A stretch of 64,000 nucleotides of DNA from Bacteroidota bacterium (GCA_023428695.1 JAEYWY010000017.1:1-64000); one strand, 5' to 3'; counted from the first letter of the stretch, positions 42,689 through 51,703 are shown. The notes: generated from the letters alone by a model not told the origin. Numbers and translations: made by a program.

Positions 42689-44893
42689 GTGGCCACCACG
42701 TTGCTTTCACAACTACTGGCCTATCAGCGCTATCTTTTCCTGAAGGAAGCTCAGGACCAGTTGGTCCTTGAGGAAGCCAATCGTTTTAAGGAACGATTCA
42801 ATGGCGTACTTGAAAACAGTCGTTCAGCGATTAAAACGCTGGCCTTCGTGATCACCAAATATGGCGTGGACGAAAACTTTGACTCCATCGCGGAAGCTAT
42901 TCTGCAATCAAACCCCTACATCGACGCTCTTGAAATTACCAACCAGGGCACTATTACACACGTGTATCCGCTGGCGGGTCATGAGACGGTGATCGGTTTC
43001 AATGTCCTCAGCGATTCCATACGCAAGGTTGAAGCGCTGAAAGCAATTGAAAAGCGTGAGATGTTTTTTGCCGGACCGTTTGAACTTCGCCAGGGCGGTC
43101 TCGCGATTCTGGGCAGGCTTCCTGTCTTCAGGGATGACAAATTTCAAGGGTTCTCCGTTGCATTGATTCGCTTCCCCACAATGCTAAAAGCAATTGGTGT
43201 TGACGGGAACTCAGGATTTATCTATCAGCTTTCAAAAAAGGATCCGATTTCGGGCGAAACGCAATTCTTTCTCCCCGTACCCGACGGCACCGATGTCAAA
43301 GATTTTGTTGCCATTGATGTTCCTGAAGGTGAATGGCGGCTCTATGTCGGGCGACAAAGTACGGACCTGTTTCCGGGTGTAATTCTTTTCTCCCTCCTGG
43401 GCATCGTGCTTTCAGCAACGGCAGGGATATTCACATGGAACCTGGCATGGCAGCCTGAAAAGCTCAATCGTCTCGTGCGCATCAAGACTTCGGAGATAAT
43501 CCGACAAAAGCAAAATACGATCACGACACTGGAGCGCGTAAGTGACGCGTTTGTTGCCCTCGACAAAAACTGGTGTTTTACCTATATCAACAAAAAGGCC
43601 GGTGAGATCTTCAACTGCGATCCCGAAGCGATCATAGGAAAGAATATCTGGGAAGAGTTTCCTGAAACAAAGGACACACCTTTTCATCAGGCATATCACA
43701 AGGCAATGCGCGAGCAGCATTTTGTTTCACTTGAAGCATACTACGAACCTCTCGACGGCTGGTTTGAAAATCACATATACCCTTCTCCTGACGGAATATC
43801 TGTTTACTTCCGTGACATCACAGAGAAAGTGCGGGCTGCGCGAATAGCAGAATATGAAAAGCAAATGTCCGATTCGATAATCAACAGCTTGCCAGGCGTT
43901 TTTTATTTGTTCGACAGACATGGTAAGTATCTCCGCTGGAACAAAAACTTCGAAGTTGTCTCTGGTTACAGTGCCGAAGAAATCAGTCGCGCGGATGCAC
44001 TGCTGTTTATCTACAGAGAGGAGCGCAACCGTGTACGCGAAAGTATTGAAGAAGTTTTTGCCACCGGAAAAGGAGAAATCACGGCGAATGTCGCAACGCG
44101 CGAGCGCAAGGTTATTCCATATCATTTTAATGGTATGAAAGTAACGTTCGATAACGAGGAGTATATCATCGGAATGGGCATAGATATTTCCGAACGAATT
44201 GCTGCCGAAAGTGCGCTCCTTGAACGCAACGAAGAAATACAGAAGTTAACAACACACCTTCAAAATATTCGTGAGGAAGAGCGCACGCACATGGCGCGCG
44301 AAATTCACGACGTTCTCGGGCAACAGCTCACCGCATTGAAAATGGATGCTTCGTGGCTAAAGAAGAACGTAGTTGATGACCGCGCGCTGGAGCGACTCGC
44401 CGCGATGGTCGGGCTAATCGATGAAACGATCAGAACCGTTCGCAAGATATCCTCCGAATTGAGACCCGGTGTGCTTGACGACCTCGGTTTGATCGCTGCA
44501 CTTGAATGGCAGACGACCGAGTTTGAAAAGAACACCGGCATCCGAAGTACGTTTCATTCAGAACAATCCGAACTTCCCCTGGATCAAAAACTCGCCACGC
44601 ACGTATTCCGTATTTACCAGGAAGCGCTAACAAATGTTGCGCGGCACGCCAATGCGACACTCGTGTCGTCGTACCTGCGGGTATCAGACCAGGTGTTAAC
44701 ACTCGAGGTACGCGACAATGGAAAGGGATTTGATCCCGAAGAAGTTCGCCTTAAAAAGAGACTGGGATTAGTTGGAATGCGCGAACGTGCCAAGCTGTAC
44801 GGCGGCGACGTCGTTATCCGGAAAAACGATCCGACCGGATCAGTTGTCACACTCGAGGCACCTTTACACACCAGCATTCCCCTGATGTTATGA
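42689..44893 (+). CDS. CHASE-PAS-PAS sensor histidine kinase (NarL/DesK type, HisKA_3)
   Basis: A 734-residue membrane kinase with a GTG start. In-frame sense extends upstream to 42623 (KPILAGIAVFV) and completes the first transmembrane helix, but has no ATG, GTG or TTG, so the true start may be a rarer codon (ATT at 42629). The CHASE-like periplasmic part spans about residues 30-225 (SNPYIDALEITNQGTITHVY). A second helix follows, then two PAS domains (VALDKNWCFTYINKKAGEI; YLFDRHGKYLRWNKNFEVVS), the HisKA_3 H box HMAREIHDVLGQQLTALKMD, and HATPase boxes VLTLEVRDNGKGFDPEEV and GLVGMRERAKLYGGDV. It overlaps the LuxR regulator gene by four bases. Confidence 0.92.
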   Translation: MATTLLSQLLAYQRYLFLKEAQDQLVLEEANRFKERFNGVLENSRSAIKTLAFVITKYGVDENFDSIAEAILQSNPYIDALEITNQGTITHVYPLAGHETVIGFNVLSDSIRKVEALKAIEKREMFFAGPFELRQGGLAILGRLPVFRDDKFQGFSVALIRFPTMLKAIGVDGNSGFIYQLSKKDPISGETQFFLPVPDGTDVKDFVAIDVPEGEWRLYVGRQSTDLFPGVILFSLLGIVLSATAGIFTWNLAWQPEKLNRLVRIKTSEIIRQKQNTITTLERVSDAFVALDKNWCFTYINKKAGEIFNCDPEAIIGKNIWEEFPETKDTPFHQAYHKAMREQHFVSLEAYYEPLDGWFENHIYPSPDGISVYFRDITEKVRAARIAEYEKQMSDSIINSLPGVFYLFDRHGKYLRWNKNFEVVSGYSAEEISRADALLFIYREERNRVRESIEEVFATGKGEITANVATRERKVIPYHFNGMKVTFDNEEYIIGMGIDISERIAAESALLERNEEIQKLTTHLQNIREEERTHMAREIHDVLGQQLTALKMDASWLKKNVVDDRALERLAAMVGLIDETIRTVRKISSELRPGVLDDLGLIAALEWQTTEFEKNTGIRSTFHSEQSELPLDQKLATHVFRIYQEALTNVARHANATLVSSYLRVSDQVLTLEVRDNGKGFDPEEVRLKKRLGLVGMRERAKLYGGDVVIRKNDPTGSVVTLEAPLHTSIPLML

Positions 44894-45516
44894 ACATTCT
44901 TATCGCCGATGACCATGCAATCGTAAGAAAAGGACTGGTTCAACTCCTGCGTGAAGGATTTGCTGATGTGAACGTGATGGAGGCTTCAAACAGTGTCGAA
45001 GCGATAGATCTGTGTCATAGCAATGCTTTCGATGTGATTCTGCTTGACATCTCGATGCCAGGTCGCAATGGCATGGAAACACTAAAACAACTGAGGACCG
45101 AGGGCATCAAAACTCCGGTTCTTATGCTTAGCATGCATTCGGAAGACCAATACGCGATACGGGCCTTGAAGGCCGGCGCATCGGGATTCGTTAACAAAGA
45201 AGCCGCTACGGAAGAATTGCTCACAGCAGTGCAAAAAGCCGCATCCGGAAAAAAATATATCACACCATCCGTCGCTGAAAAAATGGCGGCTGCTATCAGC
45301 GATCGTGGAGAGTTGCCTTCGCACGAAATTTTATCAGACCGGGAAATGCAGGTATTGCAACAAATCGCATTGGGAAAAACTGTTTCAGAAATTGCCGAGG
45401 AGATTTCATTGAGCGTTAACACCATCAGCACCTACCGCACACGTTTGCTCGACAAGCTTAAGCTGAATAACAACGCAGAACTCACGCGTTACGCAATAGA
45501 AAACCATCTCGTCTAA
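44890..45516 (+). CDS. NarL/LuxR-family response regulator, partner of the upstream kinase
   Basis: A 208-residue DNA-binding regulator. The receiver starts MNILIADDHAIVRKGLV, with the phosphoacceptor aspartate in VILLDISMPGRNGMETL and the lysine in GFVNKEAATEE. The C-terminal helix-turn-helix has the LuxR signature LSDREMQVLQQIALGKTVSE and EISLSVNTISTYRTRLLDKL. Its start overlaps the kinase stop by four bases. A GTAGTA-N5-TACTAC inverted repeat follows the stop and could be an operator for this or another regulator. Confidence 0.95.
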   Translation: MNILIADDHAIVRKGLVQLLREGFADVNVMEASNSVEAIDLCHSNAFDVILLDISMPGRNGMETLKQLRTEGIKTPVLMLSMHSEDQYAIRALKAGASGFVNKEAATEELLTAVQKAASGKKYITPSVAEKMAAAISDRGELPSHEILSDREMQVLQQIALGKTVSEIAEEISLSVNTISTYRTRLLDKLKLNNNAELTRYAIENHLV

Positions 45517-45523
45517 AGCCGCT

Positions 45524-45540
45524 GTAGTAAAAACTACTAC
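45524..45540. promoter_or_regulatory. Inverted repeat GTAGTA-N5-TACTAC
   Basis: A perfect six-base inverted repeat with spacer AAAAC lies eight bases after the LuxR regulator stop and 74 bases before the next response-regulator gene. It is not followed by a T-run, so it is less likely to be a terminator than a protein-binding site. Confidence 0.4.
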
Positions 45541-45613
45541 GCGCCATTCATTAATCTTCCTATACGATTCCGACGACCATCAGGCGAACTTTGCCGTATC
45601 AATTCATACGAAG

Positions 45614-46054
45614 ATGATAAAGGTCGAATACAAATCGCGGTTGAGAGTGATCATGGTAGACGACTCCAGGATCGTGTCCCAACGTCTTGGTTCATTACTG
45701 GATGAGCTCTCGGAAGTTGAGGTTAAGGGCAGTGCGGGAACGATTGCGGAAGCCTTATCACTCATTGAGGTGCAACGTCCGCATATCGTAATTCTTGACA
45801 TTCATCTTGCGTCCGACAAACCACGTAACGGAATCGATCTGCTGGCGCTGATCAAAAAGACTTATCCACCTGTCAAGGTTGTGATGCTTACTAATCTTAC
45901 AGATAAACGATATAAAAATCTGTGCATGGAGGCCGGTGCCGAATTTTTCCTTGACAAGTCCAATGACTTCGACAGGATTCCGGGCATAATCGGCGCGTTG
46001 CACGACGAGGCGTGGATTGAGGAAAGCGAGGCATGGTGGAAGGAACAACGATAA
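45614..46054 (+). CDS. Single-domain response regulator
   Basis: A 146-residue receiver. Key residues are in VIMVDDSRIVSQRLGSLL, IVILDIHLASDKPRNGID (phosphoacceptor), KVVMLTNLTDKRYKN (switch Thr) and EFFLDKSNDFDRI (lysine). It has a short C-terminal tail ending in a Trp/Glu-rich stretch (EEAWIEESEAWWKEQR) but no DNA-binding domain. It follows the kinase-LuxR pair by 97 bases and precedes another lone receiver. It probably acts by protein-protein contact. Confidence 0.88.
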   Translation: MIKVEYKSRLRVIMVDDSRIVSQRLGSLLDELSEVEVKGSAGTIAEALSLIEVQRPHIVILDIHLASDKPRNGIDLLALIKKTYPPVKVVMLTNLTDKRYKNLCMEAGAEFFLDKSNDFDRIPGIIGALHDEAWIEESEAWWKEQR

Positions 46055-46093
46055 AACTGACGACGGAAACAATCAATCAACAACATAAACAGT

Positions 46094-46498
46094 ATGGAGC
46101 GAAAAATGAGGATAATGCTTGTCGATGATGAACCAATCAACAACTTTATCACTGAAAAGATTATTGAGCGGTTTTCGGATTACCGGGTGGAGGCGTATAC
46201 GAGCGCGCGTGAAGCGTTGTCACGGCTGCGCAACGGAGCAACTCCGGAATTTATTTTCCTTGATATCAATATGCCCGAGACAAACGGCTGGGATTTCCTC
46301 GATGAGTACTCCACATTCCCTCCCGAAGTTCTTGAAAAAAGCCCCGTAGTAATGCTCACTTCCTCAATCGATATGAAGGATGTCGAGCGTTCAAGATCGT
46401 ACCGGTGTGTCTGTGACTTTATTTCGAAACCGCTGAATGAGACGAGCCTTCATGCGGTACTCCAGACCAAAGACGCTTATTGTCTCCGCTACCGCTGA
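46094..46498 (+). CDS. Single-domain response regulator
   Basis: A 134-residue receiver starting MERKMRIMLVDDEPINNF; the internal MRIMLVDDE start four codons later is also possible. Features: phosphoacceptor aspartate in FIFLDINMPETNGWDFLDEY, switch Thr in VVMLTSSIDMKD, lysine in DFISKPLNET. This is the subfamily often found next to PAS/HisKA kinases in Bacteroidota. There is no output domain. It lies 39 bases after the previous receiver, so it is probably in the same transcript. Confidence 0.88.
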   Translation: MERKMRIMLVDDEPINNFITEKIIERFSDYRVEAYTSAREALSRLRNGATPEFIFLDINMPETNGWDFLDEYSTFPPEVLEKSPVVMLTSSIDMKDVERSRSYRCVCDFISKPLNETSLHAVLQTKDAYCLRYR

Positions 46499-46585
46499 TC
46501 AGCAACAGTCATTGTGCCGGCTAGTCACGCAGGGTGGTGAAGCCGGAAGCCCGACGCAATCGTTTCCAGAATCTATACTTACTCC

Positions 46586-48046
46586 TTACTGACTAATCCT
46601 CCGCCCCTCCATCTCCCTGCCGTTCTGAATTAAGACCAGTTTGGAGATTTTCCCGGATTCATCCTTTCGAAATTCAATCTGGGCGTTGACTACTTTCAGA
46701 AAAAACCGATTCTCGCTTTCCGCAAAAAGATCTGCCTCGCCCTGATTTGTTGCCTCCGCTTTCAAGGCGTGACCTTCCCGCCGAATGGTAATGCGGAATG
46801 TTGGCGCGATTTCGTATTCACCGGTATAGGAATCTAGTATTTCATCCGATACGGATACAACAGTCTTACGAATGGGATTATAATAATCGACCCATCCGTA
46901 AACCGTTGCCACACTGTTGGCGATTTCCTGAACAATCGCTCCGTTGTCAGAGTTTACCATTACAACAACACCATCACCACCGGTAAGACTTCCGACATAC
47001 CGACACCTGAAACCCTCATTCGCACCGTTGTGAGAGAAATACTTTTCCCTGATTACAAAAACACCGAGAGCATTCTCCAACATAACCGGCTTCATCATCT
47101 CCTTCGCGGTCGCCTGCGTTATTACCCTTGACTTTCCATGCAGTGCAAGCTGAATCTCTATTATAAACCTGGCAAGTTCAGTGGGATTCGTCCAAAGCCC
47201 CGCTGCAGCTTGTTCGGGATATGAATGATATTTACCATCAACAGGTTTGCCATCGTCGCGATAGCCGGTAGAAAGTAACGGCAACTTCGAAGCAGGTGCC
47301 GGTACCGTGTAAAAGCTCGAATTCATGCCCAGTGGTTTCATAACGTTTTCCGCCATGTAGACGTCGTAAGGTTTTCCGGTCAGGTCCATTGTGATCAGCT
47401 GACTAATCGTTGTGCCGCCACCCGAGTATTGGACGCGCGTACCCGCGTCAAACATTGATCGTATGGCTGCACTGTTGGCGGGCTTTTCGCCGTCGAGGAT
47501 TTGTGTAATTGTTGGGAGTGGCTCGCCAGCAGCATAGCCGCGGAAACCATGAACGGAAGTGCCCGCGGTATGGCTCAGGAGATTCCGCATTGTAATCGTC
47601 TTTTTTCCTTTCGCTGAATCATAAGGAAACCGCCACGTTTTGAGGAAGGTGTTTATATCCGCATCCAGATCAAGTTTACGTCTCCCAAACAACATTAATA
47701 CACCAAGCGCATTAACCGATTTGCTTATGGATGCCGCCTGAAAGAGTGTCTCAGGAGTCGCCGGCACATTTGCCTCCTTATCTGCAAAGCCATACGTTCT
47801 GACCCATTCCACGCGAAAGTTTTTGATCACCGCGATTGAAACAGCAGGTACACCGTAATACTTCATCCGGTCTGAGAGAAAAATCGGATCGTCACTTGTC
47901 CTGATTTCTTCACCGAGGCTCTTTTCAACCAAAGCTATTCGCGCTTCTATTTCGGGCGAATACCGCACCTTCGCCTGACCTTTAGTCAACAGCGGAAGCA
48001 TGACGAAAATGAAAATGATGAATCGGGAAGCAGGGAAAACTTTCAT
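46586..48046 (-). CDS. Beta-lactamase-related serine hydrolase (AmpC/EstB fold)
   Basis: A 486-residue secreted protein with signal peptide MKVFPASRFIIFIFVMLPLL. The catalytic SxxK is in FQAASISKSVNALG near residue 107, the YxG motif in VQYSGGGTTISQLI near residue 200, and the third motif in FSHNGANEGFRCRY, in place of KTG. The last 110 residues form a DUF3471-like beta domain (YTGEYEIAPTFRITIRREGH). Activity could be esterase, D-aminopeptidase or peptidase. Beta-lactam hydrolysis is unlikely for this size class. Confidence 0.9.
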   Translation of the reverse strand: MKVFPASRFIIFIFVMLPLLTKGQAKVRYSPEIEARIALVEKSLGEEIRTSDDPIFLSDRMKYYGVPAVSIAVIKNFRVEWVRTYGFADKEANVPATPETLFQAASISKSVNALGVLMLFGRRKLDLDADINTFLKTWRFPYDSAKGKKTITMRNLLSHTAGTSVHGFRGYAAGEPLPTITQILDGEKPANSAAIRSMFDAGTRVQYSGGGTTISQLITMDLTGKPYDVYMAENVMKPLGMNSSFYTVPAPASKLPLLSTGYRDDGKPVDGKYHSYPEQAAAGLWTNPTELARFIIEIQLALHGKSRVITQATAKEMMKPVMLENALGVFVIREKYFSHNGANEGFRCRYVGSLTGGDGVVVMVNSDNGAIVQEIANSVATVYGWVDYYNPIRKTVVSVSDEILDSYTGEYEIAPTFRITIRREGHALKAEATNQGEADLFAESENRFFLKVVNAQIEFRKDESGKISKLVLIQNGREMEGRRISQ

Positions 48047-48186
48047 GGGATTAGGTTAATGCATTTTGGGGTTATGGATGAACTGCGAGCCGCGTACGGC
48101 CACATTGAGGGCATAAACGGCGACCGGTCCGCGACGGTTTCAAGTCGGATTTCACTTAACGAATGTATTACAACCCTATGAACGAA

Positions 48187-48212
48187 GAAAGCGCCCTTTG
48201 AAAAGCGCTTTC
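48187..48212 (-). terminator. Hairpin terminator of the Spy-like gene
   Basis: GAAAGCGC (48187-48194) and GCGCTTTC (48205-48212) form a perfect eight-base stem with a ten-base loop, 20 bases past the stop at 48232 on the minus strand. The T-run is weak, so efficiency is uncertain. Confidence 0.6.
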
Positions 48213-48231
48213 GAATTTTCACCTACCTCAC

Positions 48232-48933
48232 CTATTTTTTCTGTTTCCAGTCTTTACCCGGTTTGTCCCCTTTGTTGTGCTTCTCCCCTTTGTCAGGATT
48301 GCCGCCTTTGTGATGTCTGCGTTTGTGCATCATCTTATGCCCATTCTTGCGCATTTCCTTCCTCGCCGCAAGCCATTGCTCGTATTGTGACTCTGTAAGC
48401 GCCGACTTCACCTTTTCGTTGTAGTCCTGATTCAAGCGTTGGAATTCCTTTTGACGTGCTTCGCGAGACATGGTAGTGTCCTTCCTGATTTTAAAGGACT
48501 GCTCGTGAAACTCTTTGCGCGCCTTTTTCATACCCTCAGCCTGTTCATCATTGAGGTTCAGTTTGGACTTGATGTCGCGCGCGCCGTCCTTCCTGTGTGC
48601 TGCGCCGCGCTGACGTCGTTCCTGCTTAAGCGTGTTCCATTTTTCACGTTGCTCCTGCGTGAGAACGGCGCCTATTTCAGCATCCCGTTTTTCGCGTACA
48701 GATTGGAACGCTTCCCGATTTGAATTCTTGTCAGGAGAATTGCGGAGTTCGTCAATACGCTTTCGATACTGCGAACGAATTTCAGTGATCTTCATGTATT
48801 GATCATCTGTTAATTTGAGGGTCTCCCGGAAATTGTCCGAACGCTGTGGTCTGCGTTCGGTATCCTTTTGTGGTTGCTGCGCCGCCAGCATTGTACCGCA
48901 AAGAAGCGCGGTAATTAACATTATGTTTTTCAT
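48232..48933 (-). CDS. Spy/CpxP-like periplasmic helical protein with His/Lys-rich tail
   Basis: A 233-residue protein. The start MKNIMLITALLCGTMLAAQQ gives a signal peptide; eight extra codons upstream are less likely. The body holds two LTxxQ-type helical modules (FRETLKLTDDQYMKITEIRS; SKLNLNDEQAEGMKKARKEF), each followed by a further helix ending LTQEQREKWNTL or LTESQYEQWLAA. This is the pattern of Spy/CpxP-type periplasmic chaperones. The last 40 residues are rich in His, Lys and Gly (HKMMHKRRHHKGGNPDKGEK) and may bind metal. Its role is probably envelope stress. Confidence 0.8.
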   Translation of the reverse strand: MKNIMLITALLCGTMLAAQQPQKDTERRPQRSDNFRETLKLTDDQYMKITEIRSQYRKRIDELRNSPDKNSNREAFQSVREKRDAEIGAVLTQEQREKWNTLKQERRQRGAAHRKDGARDIKSKLNLNDEQAEGMKKARKEFHEQSFKIRKDTTMSREARQKEFQRLNQDYNEKVKSALTESQYEQWLAARKEMRKNGHKMMHKRRHHKGGNPDKGEKHNKGDKPGKDWKQKK

Positions 48934-49093
48934 AACCTGAACTTGTTGTTTCAACTTTCCTCATTCAATAAAAGCACCAATTTGATCGTCGCAACGAGTG
49001 CAGTCGATTACCCGTCCAAAAACATCGGCATTTTCCTGTCAAAACTCGACAAATCCGGAATAGAAAAGACCCCTTCTGGGGGAAGAAATGACA

Positions 49094-49588
49094 TCAAACT
49101 TCGAAATAGAGCTCTGAATAGCCTTCCGAAAACGACAGTTCGCGATCCAGGAGATTTTCAAGATCGTCGATTGAGACTGCGGCATAAAACTGATAGGCGC
49201 CGACATCACTGTTATAGAACATCAGGTTTATGAAGTCAGCCCGTTCCGGTTCCCATTCACCCACCAGTTCATCGGGTTCCGCAAGCCGTGTTTCGGGAAC
49301 TCCTTCTTCGAACAACGGATATGATGTAAGTTCCCGCGCCTGTTTAAAAGAATCCGGCGACATCGGAACATTTTCCTGGTTATAACCAATCAGACTACCG
49401 GCCTCCAGTTTTTCGACAATTGTGCTGTTCCATTCTCTGTTCCACTGCGGCAACGCGTCAAAAAAGATAAAGTGACTTTCGAACCGGTTCGAATAATGAA
49501 GAACAAGGTGTTCCCGGCAACCAGACATCAACATCAGGCATAGTATGGAGAGACCTGCTCCGAAGCGCATTTTGACAAGGCGTTTCAT
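49094..49588 (-). CDS. Hypothetical lipoprotein
   Basis: A 164-residue protein with a lipoprotein signal (GAGLSILCLMLMSGC, lipobox LMSGC near residue 23). The mature part is acidic, with several tryptophans and tyrosines (FFDALPQWNREWNSTIVEK, FINLMFYNSDVGAYQFYAAV). No family is recognised. Expected location is the periplasmic face of an envelope membrane. The next gene is 301 bases upstream on the other strand. Confidence 0.7.
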   Translation of the reverse strand: MKRLVKMRFGAGLSILCLMLMSGCREHLVLHYSNRFESHFIFFDALPQWNREWNSTIVEKLEAGSLIGYNQENVPMSPDSFKQARELTSYPLFEEGVPETRLAEPDELVGEWEPERADFINLMFYNSDVGAYQFYAAVSIDDLENLLDRELSFSEGYSELYFEV

Positions 49589-49679
49589 CGTATTCCAAGT
49601 AACGTTCTTTCCGGAAATTTTTCCCGATACTAATTGTAAGCGAAGCAGCCGCGTAAGATAATCTGAATAAAAAACGTCG

Positions 49680-49739
49680 GCGGGCGTGGATACAACTCGT
49701 CAGGTTGTGGACTGTGGAATTCACCAAAAACACGCCCGC
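49680..49739 (+). other. Three-stem RNA-like structure in the 301-base gap
   Basis: GCGGGCGTG (49680-49688) and CACGCCCGC (49731-49739) form a perfect nine-base outer stem. Inside are ACAAC/GTTGT (49692-49708, loop TCGTCAG) and GTG/CAC around GAATT (about 49714-49724). Together they make a compact three-way junction. The gap 49589-49889 holds no gene. It does not satisfy tRNA arms and no T-run follows. It may be a small RNA, a leader element for the gene at 49890, or chance. Confidence 0.35.
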
Positions 49740-49889
49740 AAGCAATACAACGTCGTATATATACGCACACCGAAAAATCCGGCTGGTGTCGCACGGGATT
49801 CGGGCAGGCATGAAATTGTTAGCTACTACACTGTCTTTCAGGAATTTTTTTATTTCTGAAAATTAAATGTTCAACCAAAAATAAATTTT

Positions 49890-50255
49890 ATGAAGAAGCT
49901 ATTAGTTGCAATATGCTTTCTGTGCGGTGGTGCAATCGGCGTAAGCGCCCAGCAGACCGACGATCAGGCAAGTACCCGTGATCAGTCTGCCGAACAGACG
50001 ATGAATCAGGATCAGGAATTTTCAGATCAGGATAAAATCTCTGCTACCGAGTTGCCTGCCCTTATCTCGCAGCAACTCCAGAGCGGCGATTACACCGGCT
50101 GGACTGTAAATGAAGCTTACAAGAAAGAAAAAGACGGTCAGACGTTTTACAAAGTAGAACTTCAGAATGGTGAAGAGAAAAAGTGGGTGAAGTTTGACGC
50201 TCAGGGTAATAAGGTGAAAGAGAAGGACGCTAAGGACAAAAAGCACAAAGAGTAA
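49890..50255 (+). CDS. Small secreted hypothetical protein
   Basis: A 121-residue protein with signal peptide MKKLLVAICFLCGGAIGVSA. A Gln/Asp-rich linker (TRDQSAEQTMNQDQEFSDQD) leads to a small domain, TELPALISQQLQSGDYTGWT and VELQNGEEKKWVKFDAQGN. It resembles the PepSY/BLIP-like fold of secreted Bacteroidota proteins. The C-terminus is Lys-rich. Function is unknown. A strong terminator follows at 50299. Confidence 0.75.
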   Translation: MKKLLVAICFLCGGAIGVSAQQTDDQASTRDQSAEQTMNQDQEFSDQDKISATELPALISQQLQSGDYTGWTVNEAYKKEKDGQTFYKVELQNGEEKKWVKFDAQGNKVKEKDAKDKKHKE

Positions 50256-50298
50256 AGAGGTGCATTAACTGAGCGATAGTTTATTATCGACGAACGAA

Positions 50299-50325
50299 AA
50301 GGTGCTGAAAGGCACCTTTTTTTTG
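50299..50325 (+). terminator. Rho-independent terminator of the small secreted protein gene
   Basis: AAAGGTGC pairs with GCACCTTT around a six-base loop, followed by a run of eight T. It lies 44 bases after the stop at 50255. Confidence 0.9.
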
Positions 50326-50382
50326 TTGGCCGGTGAAATCGTTATGCTGAATTGCACTATTTTAAGGGAGAACAAATACCCT

Positions 50383-51381
50383 ATGGACACATCTTCACGA
50401 GCCGGCATCGCTCTCGTTGGTATCGGCAAATACGCGACGGAGGAAATAATCCCGGCATTCGCTCATACGCAGCACTGTCGGCTTGCCGGTTTGGTTACCG
50501 GATCGTCCGAAAAAGCAGCCGAACTTCATTCCAGGTACAGGTTGGACATGAAGAATATTTACGTCTATGATACGTTTGACGACATCGCAAAAAATCCCGA
50601 CATCGACATTGTGTATATCGTCTTACCGAATGCAATGCACCACGAATTTGTAATACGCGCCGCACGTGCAGGTAAACATGTGATCTGTGAGAAACCCATG
50701 GCCATCACGACAAAAGAGTGTGATGAGATGATTCATGCATGTGAATTAAACAAAGTACAACTATCAATAGGGTATCGGCTGCAATTTGAACCGTTCAACC
50801 AACGAATGATGGAACTTGGTCGTAGCAACGAATCCGGCAACATAAAAAGGATCGTCGCTGAAAACGGACTTGGTCATGTTGAAGGTTGGCGTCTCGACCA
50901 TCAGCTTGCCGGCGGAGGCCCGCTGATGGATGTGGGCATTTATTGCATTCAGGCGGTACGATATACAACCGGATTAGAACCGTTATCTGTTACAGCACAG
51001 GAACACCCGAAGACAGACCCATCCATGTTTGATGAAGTCGAAGAAGGTTTATCCTGGTCGATGGAGATGCCGAACGGAGTCGTCGCGGAATGCAAGTGCA
51101 GTTATTCGCAAAGTATGGACTGTCTGCGCGCAGAAACGCCGGACACATGGTTCGAGCTTCGTCCCGCCTATGCGTACCGCGGACTCGCCGGTTCAACTTC
51201 ATCGGGAAAGATGAATCTGCCCGCGATCAATCAACAGGCAGCACAGATGGATGCGTTTGCTCTTGCTATCCGCGAAAACCGAAAGACGTCAGTGCCTGGA
51301 GAAATGGGACGGCAGGATGTGAAGATCATACAAGCCATTTACGAATCAGCAAGAACGGGAAAGACAATCAAGATTGCCTAG
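50383..51381 (+). CDS. Gfo/Idh/MocA family oxidoreductase, cytoplasmic
   Basis: A 332-residue dehydrogenase. The start was placed at MDTSSRAGIALVGIGKY; the earlier frame lies over the preceding terminator. The Rossmann motif is VGIGKYA, near residues 12-18. Family motifs include DIVYIVLPNAMHHEFVIRAA, the EKP lysine in GKHVICEKPMAITTKECDE, and GGGPLMDVGIYCIQAVRY. Members of this subgroup (glucose-fructose-oxidoreductase-like) lack a signal here. The next gene on the strand is a TIM-barrel sugar isomerase-like gene, so both may serve one sugar pathway. Confidence 0.93.
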   Translation: MDTSSRAGIALVGIGKYATEEIIPAFAHTQHCRLAGLVTGSSEKAAELHSRYRLDMKNIYVYDTFDDIAKNPDIDIVYIVLPNAMHHEFVIRAARAGKHVICEKPMAITTKECDEMIHACELNKVQLSIGYRLQFEPFNQRMMELGRSNESGNIKRIVAENGLGHVEGWRLDHQLAGGGPLMDVGIYCIQAVRYTTGLEPLSVTAQEHPKTDPSMFDEVEEGLSWSMEMPNGVVAECKCSYSQSMDCLRAETPDTWFELRPAYAYRGLAGSTSSGKMNLPAINQQAAQMDAFALAIRENRKTSVPGEMGRQDVKIIQAIYESARTGKTIKIA

Positions 51382-51400
51382 CCAAACCGTTGTTCTCTCG

Positions 51401-51703
51401 TCACACCAACTGGCCTTTGACCTGTATCGAAACCCGGACAGAATTTTCCTTTAGCCTGAGCCACCTTAGTCGTTCAGGAGAATTTGCATAGCCGGCTAAT
51501 TCCTGATCACCGGGGAAAGACACCATGTGGACTTCGTATGGGCATTCGCGCGTACCTGCGACCCACGCGGACGGCGATGGTCTCAATCTCAGCTCAAGGA
51601 CCCCGTTAAACTGCGCGAGTAATGGCAGGACGTGGTCTTCAAATTCGAGGAATTCTTTTTCACGACCTTCCTGAAGATAGATCAATTGTACGACGTGTAT
51701 CAT
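51401..51703 (-). CDS. DUF1330-like small protein
   Basis: A 100-residue protein with one ferredoxin-like alpha+beta domain: VVQLIYLQEGREKEFLEFED, ELRLRPSPSAW and YEVHMVSFPGDQELAGYANS fit the DUF1330 (dimeric alpha/beta barrel) pattern. Its function is unknown, and it is probably a small dimeric protein. It converges on the oxidoreductase gene, 20 bases from its stop. Confidence 0.75.
   Translation of the reverse strand: MIHVVQLIYLQEGREKEFLEFEDHVLPLLAQFNGVLELRLRPSPSAWVAGTRECPYEVHMVSFPGDQELAGYANSPERLRWLRLKENSVRVSIQVKGQLV

Noticed and set aside
49680..49739. tRNA gene
   Set aside because: Acceptor-like stem exists, but the total length is too short and the D, anticodon and T arms do not fit.
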